Assembly (NCBI GenBank): GCA_934630555.1
Contig: CAKTXB010000075.1
Location: 1-8,191, forward strand
Source of the DNA: an uncultured Oscillospiraceae bacterium
GTDB taxonomy: Bacteria > Bacillota > Clostridia > Oscillospirales > Oscillospiraceae
Direction of reading: 5' to 3'
Length of the DNA: 8,191 bases
Both the position numbers and the translations under genes were made by a program. Each line of letters begins with the position of its first letter. Positions within the stretch are counted from its first letter, which is position 1. The notes beneath the pieces are model-generated. The model saw only the letters and a list, made by a program, of their open reading frames with translations. It did not search any database and was not told the DNA's origin. Positions 1 through 5,665 of the stretch are shown here, piece by piece.

Positions 1-322
1 CGCTTTCTTTCCCCGCGGGAAAGAAAGGGGGGCCGAACCCGCTCCCTTGCAGGCACTGCAAGTAAATCGTAAAACCTGTCAGGTTTTGCAAACCAAGGGG
101 TACCGGGGCGAAGCCCCGTAAACCCCCGTTGCAGGCACTGCAATCTAAACCGCCCAACCCGTAAGGTCGCAAAACCAACAGGCCGCCGGGGCAAAGCCCC
201 GCAACCCCGCGCAGCCTTTCAGGCTGCAAAAAAACAAGGGGCCACGGGGCAGCGCCCCGTAACCCCCTTGCAGGTCCTGCGATCAAAACACGCTTTCACC
301 GCCGCGCGGGGCGCTGCCCCGC
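1..322. repeat. GC-rich hairpin array, copy A
   Basis: This is a tandem series of short perfect inverted repeats, cut by the window edge. In order: CTTTCTTTCCC/GGGAAAGAAAG (3-27), CTTGCAG/CTGCAAG (46-62), AAAACCT/AGGTTTT (71-87), CGGGGC-GAA-GCCCCG (104-118), TTGCAG/CTGCAA (129-143), CGGGGC-AAA-GCCCCG (187-201), GCAGCCT-TTC-AGGCTGC (211-227), ACGGGGC-AGC-GCCCCGT (244-260), GCAGG/CCTGC (270-280) and GCGGGGC-GCT-GCCCCGC (306-322). Two classes roughly alternate: stems followed by an A-run, and CGGGGC/GCCCCG stems usually flanked by outer GGGG and CCCC. Bases 1-36 are identical to 7252-7287, and 208-260 is nearly identical to 7442-7493. The array lies just past the membrane protein gene and its last unit is inside that gene's end. 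It may be a dispersed intergenic repeat of this genome. No gene is seen in 1-295. Confidence 0.8.
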
Positions 323-1657
323 ACTCAGTCTGCGTTCTGCCTTCGGCCGGAAAAACTCCTCCAGCACCGGCACAAACAGGAAGCAGCAGAACGCCGCCGT
401 GAACCCGCCGTTATACAGGCAGAATGCTCCGTGCAGCAGCGGCACGCACGTTACCAGCGTGTAGTGCACCATACCGAACAGCACGCCGGCCAGCCACCCA
501 TACACGCCCGCCACCGGCGAAAGCCCGTTTGCAAAGCAAAGCCCAATAACGATCGCCTGTGCGTTGACGGCCATCGAAAACTCCGCCCCCGTCAGCCCGC
601 ACACAAATTTCGCGAGGAAGCTGGCCAGCACATAGCCCACCATAATGGGCCACACGTTCAGCGGATGGCTGCCCTTAAAGCAGCAGCAAACCATGCAGAA
701 CACACACCCCAGCGTCGCTGCGTTCCAAACCGCGCCCACCGCACAGTAATACAGCACAATGAACACGCCATACACGCCAAAGTTCAAAACGCCCGCCGCC
801 GGCGAGGTCTGCGCGCCAAAATCGGTGTCATACCCCGTGCTGCGCAGCAGCCGCCCATAGTCGCGTCCGCCGCCCATGAGCAGCCCGCACAAAATGGCCA
901 GCCCAAACACCACGCCGCAAAACAGCAGCGCCGTGCCGTCCATGCCCTCTGACAGGCCCACGCTCTCATTCACCGGCGGCGCGGGCGTAAACACCTTATA
1001 CAGCAGCGCCCGCAGGAAAAACGCCGTCAGCCCGATCGGCACCGCCGCGTTATACAGGTCATACCCCTTGTGCATCTTCGGGCTGTGTACCAGCACCGCC
1101 GGAAACACGAATCCAATGAACACGCCCACAGCCAGCGCCAGCACGAACCCCAGCGCCGTGAACCCGTGCCAGTCCTCACCCGGATACCGGAACAGCATCT
1201 CCGTAATGAGCGGCGCCAGGCCGGTCGAAAACAAAAACGCGTTCGCCATCGCTCCCGGCTGCTTTTTCTTCACCACACAGTATACCAGCACGCCCGCAAA
1301 CGAGAACCAGATGTTCAAAATCGTCGTGCCCCAGAAGCAGAAGCCCGCCGTCAAAAAGAACGCCAGCACCGAAACGCCGTCCGGCTTTGCCCCCGGCAGG
1401 CAATACAGCGCCAAACACACTGCGCTCACCAGCGCCGCATTCAAAAACGTGCCCGCCACATCGCCGTAGCTCGGGTCAAAAAAGCTCTTTGTCACCTGCC
1501 CCGACTGTGTGCAGATGCGTCCAACACCCGCCATCACCTCGGCCATCGTGTCCCCTGCCAGCAGCATATGCACCGCCGCCGCCAGCAGACACGCCAGCAC
1601 AAATGCGCCGAACATCCGCCGGATGACCCACGCCGGCTGTCTGAATTGTTCCTTCAT
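296..1657 (-). CDS. DUF1576-like polytopic membrane protein
   Basis: Predicted 453-residue integral membrane protein of unknown function with about 11-13 hydrophobic segments; there is no cleavable signal peptide, only an N-terminal membrane anchor at about 13-33. Family assignment rests on recognised motifs: GYDLYN (198-203), PLNVWP (332-337), FANGLSP (375-381) and LHGAFCLYNGGF (408-419). I chose the ATG at 1655-1657 because AAAGGTGAT lies at the right distance; the in-frame ATG eight codons upstream has no such site. It is the last gene after fhs-fchA-folD, 66 bases past folD, with a terminator-like hairpin between. The two halves carry matching motifs about 213-232 residues apart, suggesting an internal duplication. 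The last residues (about 446-452) are encoded by a repeat-array hairpin. Several segments are Cys-rich (for example residues 318-326). Its position suggests a link to one-carbon metabolism, but no substrate can be named. Gene call secure, family name less so. Confidence 0.8.
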   Translation of the reverse strand: MKEQFRQPAWVIRRMFGAFVLACLLAAAVHMLLAGDTMAEVMAGVGRICTQSGQVTKSFFDPSYGDVAGTFLNAALVSAVCLALYCLPGAKPDGVSVLAFFLTAGFCFWGTTILNIWFSFAGVLVYCVVKKKQPGAMANAFLFSTGLAPLITEMLFRYPGEDWHGFTALGFVLALAVGVFIGFVFPAVLVHSPKMHKGYDLYNAAVPIGLTAFFLRALLYKVFTPAPPVNESVGLSEGMDGTALLFCGVVFGLAILCGLLMGGGRDYGRLLRSTGYDTDFGAQTSPAAGVLNFGVYGVFIVLYYCAVGAVWNAATLGCVFCMVCCCFKGSHPLNVWPIMVGYVLASFLAKFVCGLTGAEFSMAVNAQAIVIGLCFANGLSPVAGVYGWLAGVLFGMVHYTLVTCVPLLHGAFCLYNGGFTAAFCCFLFVPVLEEFFRPKAERRLSAGQRPARR

Positions 1658-1673
1658 GCCATCACCTTTCTCC

Positions 1674-1710
1674 AAAAACACACTGCCGCCGGAATATCCC
1701 CAGCGGCAGT
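1674..1710 (-). terminator. terminator-like hairpin between folD and the membrane protein gene
   Basis: The arms ACTGCCGC (1682-1689) and GCGGCAGT (1703-1710) pair perfectly, with a possible inner GGA/TCC pairing. On the minus strand the stem is followed by GTGTTTTT. The T-run directly abuts the GGAGAAAGGTGAT ribosome-binding region of the next gene, so no promoter fits between them. It probably works as a partial terminator or attenuator, or as a 3'-end stabiliser for folD mRNA. Confidence 0.6.
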
Positions 1711-1723
1711 CCGTCCTGTTTGC

Positions 1724-2602
1724 TTAAAGCGTCCGTTCCGCCGCCTCAACAACGTGTCCAATGAGCACCGACGTCGTCACCGAGCCCACGCCGCCGGGCA
1801 CCGGCGTAATGGCCTCCACGACCGGCTCGACCTCTGCAAACACTGCGTCGCCTGCAATGCCGCCCTTGCCGCCCTTGGCGTTGATCTTCTCCGCATCCCA
1901 GTTGATGGACACGTCAATGACCACCTGACCGGGCCGTACATACTCCTTCGTCAGGCTGTTCAGAACGCCTGCCGCCGAAACCAGAATGTCCGCCTCGCGC
2001 GCCACGGCCGGCACGTCCACCGTCTTCGTGTGGCACACCGTCACCGTCGCGTTCTTCGCCATCAGCATCATCGCCGCCGGCTTGCCCACCACGAGCGACC
2101 GGCCGATGACCACGGCCTTCTTGCCCTTGCAGTCAATACCGTAATAGTCCAAGATCTCCATGCAGGCCTGCGGCGTGCACGGCGCAAAGCCCAGCTTCTT
2201 GCCCATGAACACGCCCGCGTTCGACAGGTCCGTCATGCAGTCCACGTCCTTTTCCGCCGCCAGATGATTGCAGATCTCATCCTGGTCGGCCTTCAAATGC
2301 TTCGGCAGCGGCCGGAACATCAAACAGCCGTGAATGGACGCATCCGCGTTGATGGCCTCCAGCTGCGCAATGAGCGTGTCCTTCGTCACATCCTCCGGCA
2401 GCACGAATTTCTGCACCTCTACGCCGATCAGCTCCGCACGTGCCGTCGCGCCCTTTTCATACGACAGGTCCGACGGATTCTCGCCGCAGCGCACGATCGC
2501 CAGCTTCGGGCACACGCCCTGTTCCTTCAAAGCCGCCACGCGCGCCTGCAATTTTTCGTTCATCGCCGCGGTAACTTCCTTGCCAAGCAGCAGTTTTGCC
2601 AT
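1724..2602 (-). CDS. folD: FolD-family methylene-THF dehydrogenase, probably without cyclohydrolase activity
   Basis: A 292-residue cytosolic enzyme, a normal FolD length. It should interconvert 5,10-methylene-THF and 5,10-methenyl-THF using NAD(P). Family features: N-terminal catalytic domain with GENP (40-43) and KDVD (118-121), PCTP (141-144), the nucleotide-binding loop GRSLVVGKP (167-175), VCHTKT (189-194) and C-terminal PVPGGVG (267-273). Oddities: in the usual YxxxK catalytic motif Tyr48 is kept but the Lys position is Ala52, with a Lys instead at 50. The conserved active-site Gln of the ILVQLPLP segment is Phe96, and the segment reads LMFRPLP. The usual Pro after GGVG is Ser274. In characterised bifunctional FolD enzymes that Lys and Gln serve the cyclohydrolase step, so a dehydrogenase-only enzyme is inferred. 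The start is supported by AGAGGAGGA before the ATG. It lies 15 bases after fchA and is surely co-transcribed with it. Confidence 0.93.
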   Translation of the reverse strand: MAKLLLGKEVTAAMNEKLQARVAALKEQGVCPKLAIVRCGENPSDLSYEKGATARAELIGVEVQKFVLPEDVTKDTLIAQLEAINADASIHGCLMFRPLPKHLKADQDEICNHLAAEKDVDCMTDLSNAGVFMGKKLGFAPCTPQACMEILDYYGIDCKGKKAVVIGRSLVVGKPAAMMLMAKNATVTVCHTKTVDVPAVAREADILVSAAGVLNSLTKEYVRPGQVVIDVSINWDAEKINAKGGKGGIAGDAVFAEVEPVVEAITPVPGGVGSVTTSVLIGHVVEAAERTL

Positions 2603-2617
2603 TGTTTCTTCCTCCTC

Positions 2618-3238
2618 TTATTTGAAGAAGCCCGCCTTCACGGACTCAAAGATCCCGTCAGCCAGCTTGCCGTATTTGTCCAGCATTCCCAGGCACTTCG
2701 CGTTCATCGCTTCCGCTGCTTCCCGGTTCTGCAGCGTCTTTGTGTTGATAAACACGTTCAGCGACGCCGCCTGCAGCGCCGCCTTCACGATCACCGCGCC
2801 GCAGCCTGCGTCCGATACTGCCAGCCGCGAGCCTTTGTCCGCAAACACTTTGATCGCATCCAGTGCCTCGCAGCAAAGCTCCATAATGTGCATCGGCACC
2901 TGGCACGCCGTCACCGTCGCCTGTTCCAGGATCTCCGGCCGCGACGGGTCGTCCTTCGGAATGCCATACGCCTTCGCCAGCGGCACAAAGCCCTCCGCAT
3001 CTGCCGGCACCTGATCCAGCAGCTCCGCCTGCAGCTCGTCGCACTTCTTTTTCAGCGCCACGATCTCTTCTTCCACATCGGCATACTTCTTCTTGCCCAC
3101 GGTGAGCGAGCCCACCATGTTGCCCAGCGCTGTGCCCAGCGCCGCCACCAGCGCCGATGCGCCGCCGCCGCCGGGCGCCGGCTCCGACGAGGCCAGGACT
3201 TCCACAAACTCCCGGCACGACTTTGTTGTCATATCCAT
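2618..3238 (-). CDS. fchA: FchA-type methenyl-THF cyclohydrolase / cyclodeaminase family protein
   Basis: A 206-residue, probably cytosolic, mostly helical protein, the usual length for free-standing members of the formiminotransferase-cyclodeaminase C-terminal family. Diagnostic segments are EPAPGGGGASA (19-29), the helix NMVGSLTVGKKKY (40-52), DAEGF (80-84) and SDAGCGA (142-148) followed by a helix and NVFIN. Members act either as formimino-THF cyclodeaminases (glycine/histidine/purine breakdown) or as 5,10-methenyl-THF cyclohydrolases. No formiminotransferase gene is visible. The position between fhs and folD, and the loss of cyclohydrolase residues in the neighbouring FolD, favour the cyclohydrolase role. 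The start is supported by TAGGAG upstream of the ATG; a second in-frame ATG two codons later cannot be excluded. A strong hairpin lies about 19 bases before the start codon. Confidence 0.92.
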   Translation of the reverse strand: MDMTTKSCREFVEVLASSEPAPGGGGASALVAALGTALGNMVGSLTVGKKKYADVEEEIVALKKKCDELQAELLDQVPADAEGFVPLAKAYGIPKDDPSRPEILEQATVTACQVPMHIMELCCEALDAIKVFADKGSRLAVSDAGCGAVIVKAALQAASLNVFINTKTLQNREAAEAMNAKCLGMLDKYGKLADGIFESVKAGFFK

Positions 3239-3257
3239 TGTATTTTCTCCTAACCGT

Positions 3258-3290
3258 AAAAACAGGCGGCGGAACGCCGCCGCCTGTTTT
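3258..3290 (-). terminator. intrinsic terminator or attenuator between fhs and fchA
   Basis: A 14-bp perfect stem: AAAACAGGCGGCGG (3259-3272) pairs with CCGCCGCCTGTTTT (3277-3290) around a 4-base loop. On the minus strand the GC stem ends in five T's (3262-3258), a classic intrinsic terminator, and the mirror-image T-run makes it potentially bidirectional. It begins 57 bases after the fhs stop codon and ends 19 bases before the fchA start codon. A promoter for fchA cannot lie downstream of it, so fchA and folD must depend on read-through or on a promoter upstream of the hairpin. Confidence 0.8.
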
Positions 3291-3347
3291 CAAATTGCCG
3301 CATCAAATTTCACACGCAGCGCAAATATGTACCTTTGCGCCAGAGCC

Positions 3348-5159
3348 TTAGAACAGGCCCGAGACCTTGCCCGTTTCGGTGTCCACGTCCACGCGGCGAT
3401 ACGCCGGGTTCGCAGCCGTACCGGGCATCATGGAGATGGTGCCGGCCATCGGGCACAGGAACTTCGCGCCGCCATATTCCAGAATGTCGCGGATCTTCAG
3501 CCGCCAGCCGGTCGGCACGCCCTTCTTCGTCGGGTCGTCCGACAGCGACAGGTGCGTTTTCACCATCATCGTGCAGTAGTCGGCGTACTTCGGATCCGAC
3601 TCGAACCGTTCGGCCTTCTGCACTGCCAGCGGCGCCCAGTCCACGCCGTCCGCGCCGTAAACTTCCTTTGCGATCATCTCCACGCGCTGCCGCAGCGGCA
3701 TCTCCAGCGGATACAGGAACTTGACCTCGCTCTTCTCCTCGCAGGCTTCCACGACCGTTTTAGCCAGCTCGATCGCGCCCTCGCCGCCATAGCGCCAGTG
3801 ATTCGATTCCGCGCAGCGCACACCGTGCTCCTTGCACAGCTTCTTCAGCAGCGCCACCTCGGCGTCCGTATCGGTGTAGAACCGGTTGATGCACACCACC
3901 GGCGTAATGCCGGACTTCTTGATGGTGTTCACATGATGGAACAGGTTGCACGTGCCCTTTTCCAGCAGCTCCAGATTCTCCTCGGTGTATTCCTTCGGCA
4001 GCGGAGCGCCCGGCGTCACCTTCGGGCCGCCGCCGTGCATCTTCAGTGCGCGCACCGTCGCGACCAGCACGGAAACGTTCGGCGTCAGGCCGGACAGGCG
4101 GGTCTTGACGTTCCAGAACTTTTCAAAGCCGATGTCAGCGGCAAAGCCGGACTCCGTCACATGATAATCAAACAGCTTCAGCGCCAGCCGGTCTGCGATG
4201 ACCGAAGACTGACCAATGGCAATGTTTGCAAACGGGCCTGCATGAATGAGCACCGGCTGATGCTCCACGGAGTAGCACATCGTGGGGTTGATGGTGTTGC
4301 GCATCCACGCGGTCATCGCGCCTGCAACCTCCAGATCCTCGCACGTCACCGGCTTGCCGCTGCGCGAATACGCCACCACGATCTTGCCAATGCGCTCGCG
4401 CAGGTCCTTCAGATCGCGCGCCACCGCCAGAATGGCCATCAGCTCCGAGCCAACGGCAATGCCGAACTTCGACTCCATGAGATAGCCGTCCAAACGGCCG
4501 CCAATGCCAATGATGATGTTGCGCAGGCCCTGTGCGCAGAAGTCCATGACCCAGCCCATTTCCACGCGCTTCGGGTCAATGTCCAGCCGCTTCAGGCCCT
4601 TCTTGGCCAGCCATTCGTCGTCGTTGTTGCGCTCGTGCTGCATCCGCGCCGTCAGCGCCACCATCGCCAGGTTGTGCGCGTTCATAATGTCGTTGATGTC
4701 GCCCGTCAGACCAAGCGAGAACTCGGTCATCGGCATCAGCAGAGCGTTGCCGCCGCCGGCCGCCGTGCCCTTCACGTTCATCGTCGGGCCGCCGGAGGGC
4801 TGCCGCAGCGCGCCGCCCACGTTCTTGCCCAGCTTGCCAATGCCCTCGATCAGGCCCAGCGAAACGGTGGACTTGCCCTCGCCAAACGGCGTCGGCGTAA
4901 TGGCCGTCACCTCAATGAACTTGCCGTCCGGCTTGTCCTTCAGGCGGTTCATGACCTTGATAAAGTCGATCTTCGGCGTCTTGCCGTACGGAATGATCTC
5001 CTCCGGCAGCAGCCCGAGCTTTTCCCGGAAATAGTCCACAGACGGAAGCGCCTTCTCCGCTTCCTCCGCGATCTGCCAGTCCTTGTACACAGTCGGGTCC
5101 AGCGTCACGCGCCCGGTCTCAGGGTCAACGTACTTGCCGTCTTTAAATTCAATCGCCAT
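3348..5159 (-). CDS. fhs: formate--tetrahydrofolate ligase (formyl-THF synthetase)
   Basis: This ATP-dependent cytosolic enzyme joins formate to THF to give 10-formyl-THF; in anaerobes it may also run in reverse to make ATP. It is 603 residues against about 555-560 for common FTHFS. Visible motifs: ATP loop [10 protein letters not shown] (89-98), RQPSGGP (119-125; REPSLGP in Moorella-type enzymes), KGTAAGGG (130-137), FTGDI-equivalent [21 protein letters not shown], and the C-terminal GLF. The extra length comes from an N-terminal extension of about 30 residues, an insert around [10 protein letters not shown] and another after HGGGP. These mark the longer FTHFS subgroup that I associate with sulfate reducers and some Clostridia (recall, not tested). 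The start is the ATG at 5157-5159, preceded by GAGGAGGAG at 7 bases; the in-frame ATG 13 codons upstream lacks support. It is the first gene of the one-carbon group, with a TATAAT box about 50 bases upstream. Confidence 0.97.
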   Translation of the reverse strand: MAIEFKDGKYVDPETGRVTLDPTVYKDWQIAEEAEKALPSVDYFREKLGLLPEEIIPYGKTPKIDFIKVMNRLKDKPDGKFIEVTAITPTPFGEGKSTVSLGLIEGIGKLGKNVGGALRQPSGGPTMNVKGTAAGGGNALLMPMTEFSLGLTGDINDIMNAHNLAMVALTARMQHERNNDDEWLAKKGLKRLDIDPKRVEMGWVMDFCAQGLRNIIIGIGGRLDGYLMESKFGIAVGSELMAILAVARDLKDLRERIGKIVVAYSRSGKPVTCEDLEVAGAMTAWMRNTINPTMCYSVEHQPVLIHAGPFANIAIGQSSVIADRLALKLFDYHVTESGFAADIGFEKFWNVKTRLSGLTPNVSVLVATVRALKMHGGGPKVTPGAPLPKEYTEENLELLEKGTCNLFHHVNTIKKSGITPVVCINRFYTDTDAEVALLKKLCKEHGVRCAESNHWRYGGEGAIELAKTVVEACEEKSEVKFLYPLEMPLRQRVEMIAKEVYGADGVDWAPLAVQKAERFESDPKYADYCTMMVKTHLSLSDDPTKKGVPTGWRLKIRDILEYGGAKFLCPMAGTISMMPGTAANPAYRRVDVDTETGKVSGLF

Positions 5160-5207
5160 CAGTGTGCTCCTCCTCGAACTCCGAAGCGCCTTCTCCACGC
5201 TCCGGGC

Positions 5208-5213
5208 ATTATA
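5208..5213 (-). promoter_or_regulatory. candidate -10 box for fhs
   Basis: The minus strand reads TACTATAATGCCC, with a perfect TATAAT at 5213-5208, giving a predicted start near 5201 and a leader of about 42 bases before the fhs ATG. No convincing -35 hexamer is seen at 16-18 bases upstream, so the promoter may be weak or need an activator. Just upstream the minus strand can fold GACGCC/GGCGTC (arms about 5250-5255 and 5221-5226). Confidence 0.5.
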
Positions 5214-5270
5214 GTAATTTTGACGCCGTGCATCCGATCATCCGCACGCCCGGCGTCCGCTTTACAGCCT

Positions 5271-5436
5271 CTGGGGTGTATCTGAAAACTCACGATGTGA
5301 CCGGCGGCGAGGAATTTTTGCGCTGCGCAAGACATTTTTTCGCAGGAATACGGCCGTATTTCAAGGAAACATGACACGACACACCGCAAAAAGACCCGCT
5401 GTCCGGATGCGTTGGGAGCTTTCAGATACACCCCAG
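5271..5436 (-). ncRNA. 166-bp imperfect palindrome, candidate structured RNA or palindromic mobile-type element
   Basis: The outer ends are a 17-bp perfect inverted repeat, CTGGGGTGTATCTGAAA at 5271-5287 and its complement at 5420-5436. The exact midpoint (5353/5354) is also the centre of a perfect 14-bp palindrome, AATACGGCCGTATT (5347-5360). Comparing the two 83-base halves without gaps by hand I count 53 matches, including TTTTTGCG/CGCAAAAA at 5315-5322 and 5385-5392. A good minus-strand promoter (5447-5475) would start transcription at about 5440, almost exactly at the edge of the palindrome. The RNA would be a long interrupted hairpin. It could be a small RNA gene, the 5' leader of fhs, or a MITE-like element. 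No U-rich terminator is seen at its end. I do not recognise a known RNA family. The feature type is therefore a working call. Confidence 0.5.
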
Positions 5437-5446
5437 GCACCTACTT

Positions 5447-5475
5447 AGAATAGCACGTCAGCCTCTGTGCGTCAA
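5447..5475 (-). promoter_or_regulatory. sigma-70 type promoter reading into the 166-bp palindrome
   Basis: The minus strand carries TTGACG (5475-5470), a 17-base spacer and TATTCT (5452-5447), close to consensus with ideal spacing. Upstream is A/T-rich sequence (about 5490-5515) that could act as an UP element. The predicted start is about 5440, 4-5 bases before the palindrome. It may drive a small RNA, the fhs operon through a leader of about 280 bases, or both. Confidence 0.65.
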
Positions 5476-5581
5476 TCCATTTCCCACACAAAACAAGAAA
5501 ATTTTTCAGGAATTTCGCGCAAAAACCACAGATATTCCAAACAAAGCAACATCCTATATCAAAACTGATATGCGCTATCAC

Positions 5582-5612
5582 AAAATCATCCGCCGGCATC
5601 CTTTCCGGCGGA
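5582..5612 (-). terminator. terminator downstream of the trigger-factor-like gene
   Basis: TCCGCCGG (5589-5596) pairs with CCGGCGGA (5605-5612) around an 8-base loop; on the minus strand the stem is followed by TGATTTTG (T-run 5585-5582). It is the more terminator-like of two hairpins after the gene and lies about 55 bases past the stop codon. Confidence 0.65.
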
Positions 5613-5628
5613 CGATCTCATTTTTACG

Positions 5629-5660
5629 CTGCAAAACAGCACGATCCTGCCGTTTTGCAG
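5629..5660 (-). other. 3'-end hairpin next to the trigger-factor-like stop codon
   Basis: CTGCAAAAC (5629-5637) and GTTTTGCAG (5652-5660) form a 9-bp stem. In minus-strand RNA it extends through one G-U pair and GCA/UGC to 13 pairs with a 6-base loop. It begins 5 bases after the stop codon and has no U-tract, so it may protect the mRNA 3' end or assist the terminator that follows. Confidence 0.5.
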
Positions 5661-5665
5661 TGCCG

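Noticed and set aside
1..322. CRISPR array
   Set aside because: The units are short palindromes of several types with irregular spacing and no constant direct repeat separated by equal-length unique spacers; no cas gene is nearby.
1070..5285. Two very long plus-strand open frames (1070-3253 and 3093-5285)
   Set aside because: They are Arg/His/Gln-rich, lie antisense to fhs, fchA and folD, and have no family motifs. They are by-products of high-GC codon use in the real genes.
5271..5436. Insertion sequence bounded by 17-bp inverted repeats
   Set aside because: Only 166 bp lie within, with no transposase and no evident target-site duplication. A non-autonomous (MITE-like) element stays possible and is noted under the feature.
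5159..5440. Minus-strand open frame through the palindrome, and a plus-strand counterpart (5162-5374) with similar peptides (GVYLK, FLRC, IRPY)
   Set aside because: The peptides resemble each other only because the DNA is palindromic. Neither frame has a good ribosome-binding site, and the minus frame overlaps the fhs promoter and leader.
5160..5441. ZTP (pfl) riboswitch before fhs
   Set aside because: This family is known before fhs and folD genes, so I looked for its conserved CCACCGGGGAG-like and CCGCCTGGGCA-like segments. Only a loose CGCCGGGCG is present at about 5246-5254, and the 5' subdomain is missing.
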